Source of the DNA: Curtobacterium pusillum | GTDB lineage: Bacteria > Actinomycetota > Actinomycetes > Actinomycetales > Microbacteriaceae | NCBI GenBank assembly: GCA_002025645.1 | Contig: CP018783.1 | Coordinates: forward strand, 1,116,001 to 1,180,000 | Reading direction: 5' to 3' | DNA length: 64,000 nt | Shown here: positions 26,893 to 35,398 of the stretch, in pieces | Layout: every line of letters starts with the position of its first letter | Position numbering within the stretch: the first letter of the stretch is position 1 | Made by a program: the position numbers and the translations under genes | Notes under the pieces: model-generated | What the model was told of the DNA's origin: nothing | Database searches by the model: none | The model's input: the letters and a program-made list of their open reading frames with translations, nothing else

Positions 26893-28038
26893 TCAGCGCT
26901 GCAGCGCCTGCTGCAGGTCCGCGACGAGGTCGCCGGCGTCCTCGATGCCGACCGACAGGCGGACGACGTTCTCCGGGACGGCCAGTTCCGTCCCCTTCAC
27001 CGACGCGTGCGTCATCTCGCTCGGGTACCCGATCAGCGATTCGACGCCACCGAGGGACTCCGCGAGCGCGAACAGCTCGGTCGACTCGGCGAACCGCCGT
27101 GCTGCTGCGGGCCCGCCGGAGAGCGCGACCGAGAGCATGCCGCCGAACCCGCGCATCTGGCGCGCGGCGACGTCGTGCCCGGGGTGGTCGGCGAGCCCCG
27201 GGTAGTACACGCGCTCGACGCCTGGTGCAGCGACGAGGGCCTCGGCCACGGCCTGCGCGTTCTGCGAGTGCCGCTCCATCCGGACCGCGAGCGTCTTGAT
27301 GCCGCGGGTGGTGAGGAACGCGTCGAACGGCGACGAGATCGCGCCGGCGCCGAACTGCAGGAACTGCACCTTCGCGGCGAGTTCCTCGTCGGCGAGCACG
27401 ACGGCACCACCGACGACGTCCGAGTGGCCGCCGAGGTACTTCGTGGTCGAGTACACGACGACGTCGGCGCCGAGGGACAGTGGCTGCTGCAGGTACGGCG
27501 ACGCGAAGGTGTTGTCGACGACGACGAGCGCACCGGCCCCGTGCCCGAGCTCGGCGAGCGCCGCGATGTCCGCGATCTTCATGAGCGGGTTCGTCGGCGT
27601 CTCGACCCAGAGCACGGTCTGCTCCGGGGCGCCCTCGAGCGCGGCACGGACCTGGTCGAGGTCGCTCATGTCCACCACGACGAGCTCGACGCCCCACGGG
27701 ACGTGCAGGCGGCTCACCAGGCGGTGGGTGCCGCCGTAGACGTCGTTGCCCATGACCACACGGGCCCCGGGGACGAGCGCCGCGCGGAGCAGGGCGTCCT
27801 CGGCGGCCAGACCGGACGCGAACGAGTACGCGGCGACGCCGCCGTCGAGGTCGGCGAGCAGGGTCTGCAGCGAGTCGCGCGTCGGGTTGCCGGCGCGGGA
27901 GTACTCGTAGCCGTTCCGCATGCCGCCGATGCCGTCCTGCACGTACGTGGACGTCAGGTGGATCGGCGGGATGACGGCGCCGGTGGGGCCGTCGGGCTCC
28001 TGTCCGGCGTGGACGGCACGGGTGCTGAACTCGGTCAT
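26893..28038 (-). CDS. metB: Cystathionine gamma-synthase/gamma-lyase (PLP enzyme)
   Basis: A 381-residue fold-type I PLP enzyme of the Cys/Met metabolism family. Motifs: YEYSRAGNPTRDSLQ, the phosphate-binding FASGLAAEDALL, VVVDNTFASPYLQQPL and the PLP lysine in YSTTKYLGGHSDVVGG. Sequence alone does not separate synthase (methionine branch) from lyase (reverse transsulfuration); the adjacent cbs gene favours a role in making cysteine from homocysteine, as proposed for the equivalent pair in mycobacteria. SD AGGAACG lies 8 bases before the ATG at 28038; the gap to cbs is 52 bp, so one operon. Confidence 0.92.
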   Translation of the reverse strand: MTEFSTRAVHAGQEPDGPTGAVIPPIHLTSTYVQDGIGGMRNGYEYSRAGNPTRDSLQTLLADLDGGVAAYSFASGLAAEDALLRAALVPGARVVMGNDVYGGTHRLVSRLHVPWGVELVVVDMSDLDQVRAALEGAPEQTVLWVETPTNPLMKIADIAALAELGHGAGALVVVDNTFASPYLQQPLSLGADVVVYSTTKYLGGHSDVVGGAVVLADEELAAKVQFLQFGAGAISSPFDAFLTTRGIKTLAVRMERHSQNAQAVAEALVAAPGVERVYYPGLADHPGHDVAARQMRGFGGMLSVALSGGPAAARRFAESTELFALAESLGGVESLIGYPSEMTHASVKGTELAVPENVVRLSVGIEDAGDLVADLQQALQR

Positions 28039-28090
28039 GCGGGCTTCGTTCCTCGGTCGTTTCGGGCGGGCCTGGGTCGGGTCGGGCGGG

Positions 28091-29455
28091 TCACTCGGAG
28101 AGGTAGGTCAGGAGGTCGTGGCGGGTCAGGACCGTGACGGGCTTGCCGTCCTCGACCACCAGGAGCGCGTCGACGGACTCGAGCGCGCGACGGGCCGAGG
28201 ACACCGACTCGCCGACGCCGATGAGCGGCAGCGGCTCCCCCACGAATCCGGTCAGGGCGTCCGCCATCTTCGCCGCGCCGGTGAAGACCTGTTCGAGCAG
28301 GTCCTTCTCCGCCACCGCGCCGACGACCTCGCCGATGACGACGGGCGGTTCCGCGCTGAGCACCGGCATCTGCGAGACGCCGTACTTCGTCATGATGTCG
28401 ACGACCTCGCGCACGGTGTCCGCCGGGTGGGCGTGGACGAGGTCCGGCAGACGGCCGTCCTTGCCCGCGATGAGCGACCCGACGGTGCGCTCGTCGTCGG
28501 TCTCGGCGAAGCCGTAGGAGCGCATCCACCGGTCGTTGAAGATCTTGCCGAGGTAGCCGCGGCCGCCGTCCGGCAGGAGCACCACGACGACGTCGTCCTC
28601 GGTGAGGTCCCGTGCGGCGCGCAGGGCGGCGACGACGGCCATGCCGCTGGAGCCGCCGACGAGCAGACCCTCTTCGCGGGCGAGGCGGCGGGTCATCGCG
28701 AACGAGTCAGCGTCCGACACGGCGATGATCTCGTCCGGCACGCCGGCGTCGTAGGCGTCGGGCCAGAAGTCCTCGCCGACACCCTCGACCAGGTACGGCC
28801 GGCCGGTGCCGCCCGAGTAGACGGAGCCCTCCGGGTCGGCCCCGACGATGCGGACCCGGCCCTCGGACGCCTCCTTCAGGAAGCGCCCCGTGCCCGTGAT
28901 CGTGCCGCCGGTGCCGACGCCCGCGACGAAGTGGGTGATCTGCTGCTCGGTGTCGCGCCAGATCTCCGGACCGGTGGTCTCGTAGTGGCTGCGCGGGCCG
29001 TTCGGGTTCGCGTACTGGTTCGGCTTGTAGGCGCCGGGGATCTCGCGCACCAGTCGGTCGGACACCGAGTAGTACGACTCGGGGTGCTCCGGCGGCACCG
29101 CGGTGGGCGTCACGACGATCTCGGCGCCGTACGCCGTCAGCACGTTCCGCTTGTCCTCGCCGACCTTGTCCGGCAGCACGAACACGCACCGGTACCCGCG
29201 CTGCTGGGCCACGAGCGCGAGCCCGACCCCGGTGTTGCCGGAGGTCGGCTCGACGATCGTGCCGCCGGGGCGCAGGTCACCGGAGGCCTCGGCCGCGTCG
29301 ATGATCCGGGTGGCGATCCGGTCCTTCGAGGAACCGCCGGGGTTGAGGTACTCGACCTTCACGAGGACGGTCGCACGGACCCCCTCGGTCACCCGGTTGA
29401 GCTTGACGAGCGGAGTGTCGCCGACGAGGTCGACGACGGAGTTCGCGTAACGCAC
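28091..29455 (-). CDS. cbs: Cystathionine beta-synthase
   Basis: Condenses serine (or O-acetylserine) with homocysteine to cystathionine; cytoplasmic. Of the 454 residues, about 1-310 form the fold-type II PLP domain: NPGGSSKDRIA with the PLP lysine, PTSGNTGVGLALVA, and the phosphate loop GVGTGGTITGTG. The C-terminal part (from about residue 335) holds two CBS motifs (DTVREVVDIMTKYGVSQMPVL and PLPLIGVGESVSSARRAL...), the Bateman module absent from simple cysteine synthases. The GTG at 29455 gives MRYANSVVDLVGDTPLV, the usual start. It ends 52 bp before metB and begins 10 bp after the channel gene stop, so the channel, cbs and metB may be one transcript. Confidence 0.95.
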   Translation of the reverse strand: MRYANSVVDLVGDTPLVKLNRVTEGVRATVLVKVEYLNPGGSSKDRIATRIIDAAEASGDLRPGGTIVEPTSGNTGVGLALVAQQRGYRCVFVLPDKVGEDKRNVLTAYGAEIVVTPTAVPPEHPESYYSVSDRLVREIPGAYKPNQYANPNGPRSHYETTGPEIWRDTEQQITHFVAGVGTGGTITGTGRFLKEASEGRVRIVGADPEGSVYSGGTGRPYLVEGVGEDFWPDAYDAGVPDEIIAVSDADSFAMTRRLAREEGLLVGGSSGMAVVAALRAARDLTEDDVVVVLLPDGGRGYLGKIFNDRWMRSYGFAETDDERTVGSLIAGKDGRLPDLVHAHPADTVREVVDIMTKYGVSQMPVLSAEPPVVIGEVVGAVAEKDLLEQVFTGAAKMADALTGFVGEPLPLIGVGESVSSARRALESVDALLVVEDGKPVTVLTRHDLLTYLSE

Positions 29456-29465
29456 GCGGTCGAGT

Positions 29466-30899
29466 CTAGGCGGCGGACACCGTCTTCTGCTGGGACTCGA
29501 CGTGCGCGGACACCGCCGCCGAGACCTCCTGCCGACGCCGGTCGATGACCTCGCCCATGTCCCGCGCGAGCGTCGGTGTACCGCGGACGATCTGGTCCAG
29601 GGCGGTGGCGGGCACGACGAGCACGGCGACCTCGGTGAGCGCGACGGCGGTGGTGAGCAGTGCCTCCCGGGTGAGCGCCGTCTGGCCGAGGTAGTCCCCG
29701 GCCTCGACCCGGGTCGCGGGCAGTTGGGTGTCCTCGAACGGGACGCGCAGGTCGACGCTGCCCGAGAGCACGAACCGCACGGCGTCCGGCACGGTGCCCG
29801 CGGTGACGATCGTCTCCCCCGCGGCGTACCGCTCGAGCCGGACGAGCGGGGCCATCGCGGTGGTGTCGTCGCCGGTCAGGTACAGCGTCGGAGCGATCAT
29901 GGCGAGTGCCTGGTCACGCCGCTCGTCGGTGACGAAGTCGTCGGTGGTGTCGCCGTCCAGGCCCAGGCCCGCACGGCGGGCCGCGTACCAGAGCCACATC
30001 CGGAACTGGGCGAGCGCGTCGCCCTCCTGCGAGGGACCGCGCACCTCGAACGAGCCCGTGTACCCGGACCCACCCGTCGGCACCGCGACCGGCTGGGTGC
30101 CCGGGTAGCGCTGGGGCAGGCCCGTCGCGACCTGCTGCAGGAGCGCGACCACGGCCGCCGGTGGGTCGTCCGTCGTGAACGTGACGTCCGTCGAGACCGG
30201 GAACGTGCCTCCTGTCCGGCTGAGGTTCGTGAACGACGCCCCCGCCAGCGAGGAGTTCGGCATGATCAGGATCCCGGCACCCGTGTCGATGTGCACCGAC
30301 CGCCAGTTCACCTCGACGACCCGGCCACGCACCCCGCCCGCGTCGAGCCAGTCGCCGAGCCGGAACGGCTGCTCGAAGAGCAGGAACAGGCCGGCGATCA
30401 CCGGGCCGACGGCGGACTGCAGCGCGAGGCCGATGACGAGCGAGCCGACGCCGAGGGCCGTGAAGATCCCGCCGACGTCCGCGCCCCACACGATCTTGAA
30501 CACGAGCGCGAGCCCGAGAGCGATGAGCACGATCCGGGCGATGTCCACGAAGATCGACGGGATCTTCTCGCGCCACGTGCCCTTCCGGGCGTTCGTGAAG
30601 AGGACGATGTTCAGGCCGTTCAGCACGAACACGATCACCAGGAAGCCGAGCACCGTGCCGATGATCTGGTTCACCACGGGCTTGCCCGGGTCGACCGCGT
30701 CGGTGACCTGCACGGACAGGATCAGGATCGCGATGATCGGCACGACGGCGTTCCGGAGCAGCCCGATCACCTTGTGCAGCGAGTTGCCCCGGCGCTCAAG
30801 GTTCGACTGCAGCTCCGTCAGGATTAGCAGCAGCAGTGGGAGCCCGACGATCACGCTGATCGCCGGCCAGAACCACGGCTGCTCCCAGAACGCGGACAC
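29466..30899 (-). CDS. MscS-family mechanosensitive channel with C-terminal cNMP-type domain
   Basis: A 477-residue membrane channel. The GTG at 30899 has GGAG 7 bases upstream; the start lies inside the cyclase-like gene, overlapping it by 49 bp. Four hydrophobic segments (about residues 8-29, 47-63, 79-98, 115-133) precede the MscS pore helix (IFTALGVGSLVIGLALQSAVGPVIAGLFLLFEQPF) and the beta domain (RLGDWLDAGGVRGRVVEVNWRSVHI). Residues about 345-460 form a cyclic-nucleotide-binding-type fold. Its phosphate cassette reads LGQTALTREALLTTAV: the usual Glu after Gly is Gln and the usual Arg is missing. MscS-CNB proteins (bCNG type) are a described subfamily; with this cassette, classical cAMP binding is doubtful (inference). 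Confidence 0.9.
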   Translation of the reverse strand: MSAFWEQPWFWPAISVIVGLPLLLLILTELQSNLERRGNSLHKVIGLLRNAVVPIIAILILSVQVTDAVDPGKPVVNQIIGTVLGFLVIVFVLNGLNIVLFTNARKGTWREKIPSIFVDIARIVLIALGLALVFKIVWGADVGGIFTALGVGSLVIGLALQSAVGPVIAGLFLLFEQPFRLGDWLDAGGVRGRVVEVNWRSVHIDTGAGILIMPNSSLAGASFTNLSRTGGTFPVSTDVTFTTDDPPAAVVALLQQVATGLPQRYPGTQPVAVPTGGSGYTGSFEVRGPSQEGDALAQFRMWLWYAARRAGLGLDGDTTDDFVTDERRDQALAMIAPTLYLTGDDTTAMAPLVRLERYAAGETIVTAGTVPDAVRFVLSGSVDLRVPFEDTQLPATRVEAGDYLGQTALTREALLTTAVALTEVAVLVVPATALDQIVRGTPTLARDMGEVIDRRRQEVSAAVSAHVESQQKTVSAA

Positions 30900-33013
30900 G
30901 ACGCGCTCCGCTCGAGGCGCCAGATCCGCTGCGGGCCGGCCTGGGTCTGGACCTCGCCGACGTCCTGCACGCCGCCGCGGTCGCTGAGCTTGTCGACGAC
31001 CCGCTGCGTCGCGTACACGCCGGGTGTCGGTGCGATGCCCTGCACCCGGTACGCCAGGCTCACGGCGTCGCCCCACATGTCGTAGACGATGCTCGACCGG
31101 CCGACGAGACCGCTCGTGACCTGCCCGGTGTCGATGCCGGCGCGGAGACCGATCTTCGCGCCGTGCTGGGCGTTGAAGCGCTCGAGGACGCCCTGCGCCT
31201 CCTCCGCCCAGTCGACGACCCGGCGGACGTTGTCGACCCGGGGCACGCTCAGGCCGCAGCTGGCGAGGTAGCCGCTCCGGGTCGTGCGGACGCGCTCGAT
31301 GCCGTGCCGGCCGGCTGCCTCGTCGAGGGACCGCCACACGTCGTTCACGAGGGACAGGGACTCCTCGGCGGTGAGCCCGGACGCGAACTCGTCGAAGCCG
31401 ATGATGTCCGCGTACACGACCGCGACGTCCTGGTGGTCGGCCGCGATGGTCTCGTCGCCCTGCTTGTAGCGGCGCGCGACCTCCTCGGGCATCAGGGTCA
31501 GCAGCAGCGTGTCGTTCTGCCGCCGCTGTTCGTCGAGCAGGTCCTGCTTCACCTGCAGGCTGCGGCTCATGTCGTTGAACGCCAGGCCGAGGTCGCCGAT
31601 CTCGTCGCCGGCCTTCGTCTTCACCTCGACGCCCAGGTCACCAGAGCTCACCCGGTTGACCGCGGTCTGCAGGCGCCGGATCGGCCGGACGAACACCTGT
31701 GCGAGTAGCAGCGACAGCAGGCTCACGAGCACGATGATGCCCACCAGGGCGAGGCCGATGTTCCGCGCGAAGTCGTTCACCGGCGCGAAGGCCTCTGAGG
31801 TGTCCGTCTGCGCGACCACCACCCACCGGAGGCCGTCGACCTCGAGCGGGGCGTACGCCGACAGGACCTCCTTGCCGCGGTAGTCCGTCGAGATCACCGT
31901 CCCCGACTTGCCCTGCAGGGCCCGCGTCACCGGGGTGGTGTTCACCTCCTGCAACAGGACGGAGCCCTTCACCGCGACCTGGCGTGCCGCCGTCGACGGC
32001 GCCGTCCCGGCAGCGACGACGTCCCGCTGGTACTGCTTCGGGTGCTCGATGAGCTGGCGCGGGTACGACCGCATGAGGTGGTCGGCGCCGACGAGGTACG
32101 ACTCCCCGGTGTCACCGAGGCCGTCGTCCTTCCACTGGTCGTTGCCCGTCATCACCTGGTTGATCAGCGACACCGGCACCTGGACCGCCATCACACCGAT
32201 GATCTTGCCGTCCTCGCCCACCGGTGACATCACCCAGAGCGTCGGGACGTTGAGGCTCGGCACGTACCGGGCGAAGTCGGTGACCACGAAGTCGTCCGAA
32301 CTCGTCAGCTGCAGTGCCTGCTGGTACCCGGTCGCGAGGTTCGAGTCGCGGTACGGCCCGCTGTCGAGGTTCGTGCCGAGGTCCGCGCCGGAGTACGCCG
32401 AGTAGACGACGTCGCCGTCGGTGTTCATGAGGAGCAGGTCCTCGTACCCGGCCGACTCCACGGCCTGCTGGAAGTACGGCTGGTACTCCGCGTGCGCCTT
32501 CGACCAGGCACTGCCGTCCCCGGCGTCGTCCTGCTCGATGGCCTTGTCGTAGTCGGTGAAGGGCGCCGTGTACCGCGCCTGCAGGTAGGCCTGCGGGTCC
32601 TCCGTCGGAGCGAACTGGTCCGGGTTCGCGGTCCCACCGGCCGCCTTGTCGAGCTGCGGCACGAAGCTGTCCCGGTACCAGGCGTCGACCGTGGTGTGGT
32701 CGTCGTCCGACACCGGCCGCGACTGCAGGTCGTCCCACCCGGACTCGAACGCCTTCGTCGCGCCGATCACGCTCTCGTTGCGGGTCTGTGCCACCACGGA
32801 CTGGGTGAACTGCCCGAACGAGCGCTTCAGCTCCGTGATGCGGGCCTCGCGCAACGACGTCACCTGGTTGAACGCCGCGTTCTCGAGCGAGTTCCGGCCG
32901 TTCAGGTAGCCGACGACGCCGACGACGAGCGCGGCGACGATGCTCACGGCGAGGAGCATCACGAGGAGCTTCGACTGGATGTCCAACGACCCGCTCGTGA
33001 GGAACGCGCGCAA
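30851..33013 (-). CDS. Membrane receptor with class III cyclase-like domain, probably inactive
   Basis: A 720-residue membrane protein: helix about 15-37, large extracellular sensor region (about 40-415, dCache-like), second helix about 420-440 (NIGLALVGIIVLVSLLSLLLA), HAMP domain (RPIRRLQTAVNRVSSGDLGVEV), short coiled coil, then a nucleotide-cyclase domain (about 525-705). Metal Asp 536 is present (VVYADIIGF), but the second metal Asp is Ser580 (RTTRSGYLA where KTIGDAY is expected), the base-selecting Lys is Arg574, and the catalytic Asn is Ser652 (WGDAVSLAYR); Arg656 remains. A typical dimeric cyclase would be inactive. The start is uncertain: TTG at 33013 has only a weak SD, and the frame is open upstream. 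Overlaps the channel gene, so both act together. Confidence 0.85.
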   Translation of the reverse strand: MRAFLTSGSLDIQSKLLVMLLAVSIVAALVVGVVGYLNGRNSLENAAFNQVTSLREARITELKRSFGQFTQSVVAQTRNESVIGATKAFESGWDDLQSRPVSDDDHTTVDAWYRDSFVPQLDKAAGGTANPDQFAPTEDPQAYLQARYTAPFTDYDKAIEQDDAGDGSAWSKAHAEYQPYFQQAVESAGYEDLLLMNTDGDVVYSAYSGADLGTNLDSGPYRDSNLATGYQQALQLTSSDDFVVTDFARYVPSLNVPTLWVMSPVGEDGKIIGVMAVQVPVSLINQVMTGNDQWKDDGLGDTGESYLVGADHLMRSYPRQLIEHPKQYQRDVVAAGTAPSTAARQVAVKGSVLLQEVNTTPVTRALQGKSGTVISTDYRGKEVLSAYAPLEVDGLRWVVVAQTDTSEAFAPVNDFARNIGLALVGIIVLVSLLSLLLAQVFVRPIRRLQTAVNRVSSGDLGVEVKTKAGDEIGDLGLAFNDMSRSLQVKQDLLDEQRRQNDTLLLTLMPEEVARRYKQGDETIAADHQDVAVVYADIIGFDEFASGLTAEESLSLVNDVWRSLDEAAGRHGIERVRTTRSGYLASCGLSVPRVDNVRRVVDWAEEAQGVLERFNAQHGAKIGLRAGIDTGQVTSGLVGRSSIVYDMWGDAVSLAYRVQGIAPTPGVYATQRVVDKLSDRGGVQDVGEVQTQAGPQRIWRLERSASCPRSGSSRGSGRRSA

Positions 33014-33169
33014 CTTCCCCTTCTTGCGCGGTGCGTCCTCGACGACACGTGGCGCGTCGGCGCCGACGGGGCCGGTCGGGGGATGGGATCGGACGTCGGT
33101 GGGACCGCGGTCACTTCGAACTCCGCTCAGGGGGCACGTTGCGCAGGTGCGCGTGGGTCCACAGGTACC

Positions 33170-33188
33170 ACACGAGTAACACTCGTGT
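33170..33188. promoter_or_regulatory. Palindrome upstream of the cyclase/channel genes
   Basis: ACACGAGT-AAC-ACTCGTGT is a perfect 8-bp dyad with a 3-base centre, about 155 bp upstream of the assigned TTG start. It is the only operator-like element between the exporter terminator and the receptor gene. The binding factor is unknown. Confidence 0.4.
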
Positions 33189-33261
33189 CAGCGTGTCCGT
33201 TTGTTTGGTTGTCGTCGGATCGTCTGCCCTGTCCGGCGGATCGTCGCGAGTCGACGGTCGT

Positions 33262-33305
33262 CGGACTGGAGGCGCGTGGCGGCGCCGCCACGCGCCTCCA
33301 GTCCG
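33262..33305 (-). terminator. 44-bp perfect palindrome after the ABC exporter, repeat family A
   Basis: CGGACTGGAGGCGCGTGGCG is followed directly by its full reverse complement, so all 44 bp pair. It lies 60 bp after the stop at 33365. Strong hairpin, likely terminator, and the clearest member of a repeated intergenic family. Confidence 0.75.
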
Positions 33306-33364
33306 TTCGTCGGTCGCGTCTGCCTGCCGTGGTGACGGCTCCGACGCCGCCTGCGGTGGTCTGC

Positions 33365-35257
33365 TCAGCCGCCCAGCGCGTCGGCCGGCACGTTCTGCTG
33401 GTGGTGCAGCATCGCGTAGATGCCGTCACGCGACAGGAGTTCCTCGTGGCTGCCCTGCTCGACGATCTGCCCGTGGTCGAGGACGAAGATGACGTCGGCG
33501 TCGCGGATCGTCGACAGGCGGTGCGCGATCGAGATCGTCGTCCGACCAGCCGCCGCGTTGTCGAGGGCGGTCTGCACCACGCGCTCCGAGATGGAGTCGA
33601 GCGCGCTGGTCGCCTCGTCGAGGACGAGCACCGGAGGGTCCTTCAACAGCACGCGCGCGATCGCGATGCGCTGCTTCTCGCCGCCGGACAGGCGGTACCC
33701 GCGCTCCCCCACCACGGTGTCGTAGCCGTCCGGGAACGACGCGATCGTCTCGTGGATGTTCGCCGCCCGGGCTGCGTCCTCGAGCTCAGCGTCGGTGGCG
33801 TCCGGCTTGGCGTAGCGCAGGTTGTCGCCGATCGTCGCGTGGAACAGGTAGGTCTCCTGGCTGACGATGCCGACGTGGCGCATGAGGTCCTCGTGTGCCA
33901 GGTCGCGGACGTCCTGCCCGGCGAACCGCACGGAACCGGCGGTGGCCTCGTAGAGCCGTGGCACGAGGTACGAGACGGTCGTCTTCCCAGCGCCGGACGG
34001 TCCCACGAAGGCGGCGAACTGGCCGGGCTGGAGCTCGAACGACACCCCGCGGAGCGTGGGCTTGTCGGCCTCGCCGTCCGGGTAGGTGAACGTCACGTCG
34101 TCGAACGCCACGTGTCCCACCCGGGACTCGTCGACGGGCTTCGCCGTGGGCGGGTCCGTGATCGCGGGCTTGAGGTCGAGGTACTCGAAGATGCGGGCGA
34201 ACAGCGCGCCGGAGGTCTGCAGGTCGAGGACGACGCGGAGCAGGCCGACCGTCGGGAACAGCAACCGGGACTGCACGGTCGTGAACGCCACGATCGTGCC
34301 GGCCGTGATCGGGACGTCGCCGATGATGAGGTACGCGGCGACCACGTAGATGATCGCCGGGATGATCGACAGGAAGATCGACACGATCGCGAAGAACCAC
34401 TGCCCCGACATCTGCTGGCGGACCTGCAGGCGGATCTGGTTGCGGTTCTCGTTGCCGTAGCGCTGGGTCTCCGCGCGCTGCTGGTTGAAGCTCTTCGCGA
34501 GCAGGATGCCGGAGACGCTCAGTGCCTCCTGCGTGATCGCCGTCATGTCCGACAGCGACTCCTGCGTCTGGGCGGCGATCTTCGCCCGGACCTGGCCGAC
34601 CCGTCGCTGCGCGATCACCAGCAGGGGCAGCAGGATGACGGCGACGAGGGTCATCTGCCAGCTGAGGAGCAGCATCGCGACGACGGCGGCGATCACCGTC
34701 ACGGTGTTGCCCAGGATCGATGAGATCGTGTTGTTCAGCACGCTCGCGACGCCACCGACGTCGTTCTGCAGGCGCGACTGGATCACGCCGGTCTTCGTGC
34801 GGGTGAAGAAGGCCAGCTCCATCCGCTGGAGGTGCCCGAACAGGCGCATCCGCATCGAGCCCATGACCTTGTTGCCGACGGTCGCGGTCAGGTAGGTCTG
34901 CCAGACGCCGAGCCCGGCGCTCGCGATCCAGAGTGCCACCATCGCACCGACGAGGACGTACAGCACGGGCATGTTCGGTCCGCCGCCGCCCTTCGGGAAC
35001 AGTCCCTCGTCGAACGCGCGCTGGGTGAGCAGCGGTGGGATGACCGAGATCGCTGCCCCGATGAGGACCAGCACGACGGTGAGGATGATCGCGTTCCGGT
35101 GCGGGACGAACAGTCCGGAGATGCGCTTGAGCAGGTGCGGGATCTTCGGGGCCTCGGCGTTGGCTGCCTTCTGCGCCTCGAAGTCACCGCTCGAGATCCG
35201 ACCGCCGCCGCGGCCGCCACCGCCGCCACCGCCACGCATGCCGCCGTGCATGCTCAC
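33365..35257 (-). CDS. ABC exporter half-transporter (membrane + ATPase)
   Basis: A 630-residue fused exporter of the MsbA/MdlB type. After a Gly-rich N-terminus (GGMRGGGGGGGRGGG, unusual for the family) come six transmembrane helices (about residues 55-340), then the ATPase: Walker A GPSGAGKTT, Q-loop VSQETYLF, signature LSGGEKQRIAIARV, Walker B VLVLDEATSALDS, H-loop SIAHRLST. One gene is enough for a homodimer; no partner half-transporter is adjacent. The start is the GTG at 35257, with an ATG two codons later also possible. Likely exports a lipid, peptide or drug; substrate unknown. Divergent from the APC permease. Confidence 0.93.
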   Translation of the reverse strand: MSMHGGMRGGGGGGGRGGGRISSGDFEAQKAANAEAPKIPHLLKRISGLFVPHRNAIILTVVLVLIGAAISVIPPLLTQRAFDEGLFPKGGGGPNMPVLYVLVGAMVALWIASAGLGVWQTYLTATVGNKVMGSMRMRLFGHLQRMELAFFTRTKTGVIQSRLQNDVGGVASVLNNTISSILGNTVTVIAAVVAMLLLSWQMTLVAVILLPLLVIAQRRVGQVRAKIAAQTQESLSDMTAITQEALSVSGILLAKSFNQQRAETQRYGNENRNQIRLQVRQQMSGQWFFAIVSIFLSIIPAIIYVVAAYLIIGDVPITAGTIVAFTTVQSRLLFPTVGLLRVVLDLQTSGALFARIFEYLDLKPAITDPPTAKPVDESRVGHVAFDDVTFTYPDGEADKPTLRGVSFELQPGQFAAFVGPSGAGKTTVSYLVPRLYEATAGSVRFAGQDVRDLAHEDLMRHVGIVSQETYLFHATIGDNLRYAKPDATDAELEDAARAANIHETIASFPDGYDTVVGERGYRLSGGEKQRIAIARVLLKDPPVLVLDEATSALDSISERVVQTALDNAAAGRTTISIAHRLSTIRDADVIFVLDHGQIVEQGSHEELLSRDGIYAMLHHQQNVPADALGG

Positions 35258-35398
35258 GACGCGTCACCCCTGTCCATGCTGCAAACCTAGCCCCGAGCCC
35301 GGACATCGGCGGGGCCCGGACGGGTCCTGGTTCATTTGACCCTGTTCAGGGGGCATGCGACCATTTCCCGTCCCCTTCCCCGCACCACTCGAGGTTCC

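Larger units (their letters stand above)
33014..33364. other. 351-bp intergenic region
   Basis: No convincing gene. It holds the palindromic site at 33170-33188, probably the upstream region of the cyclase-like gene, and the hairpin at 33262-33305 that follows the ABC exporter. If the cyclase-like protein starts earlier than the TTG at 33013, part of this region is coding in that frame. Confidence 0.6.
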
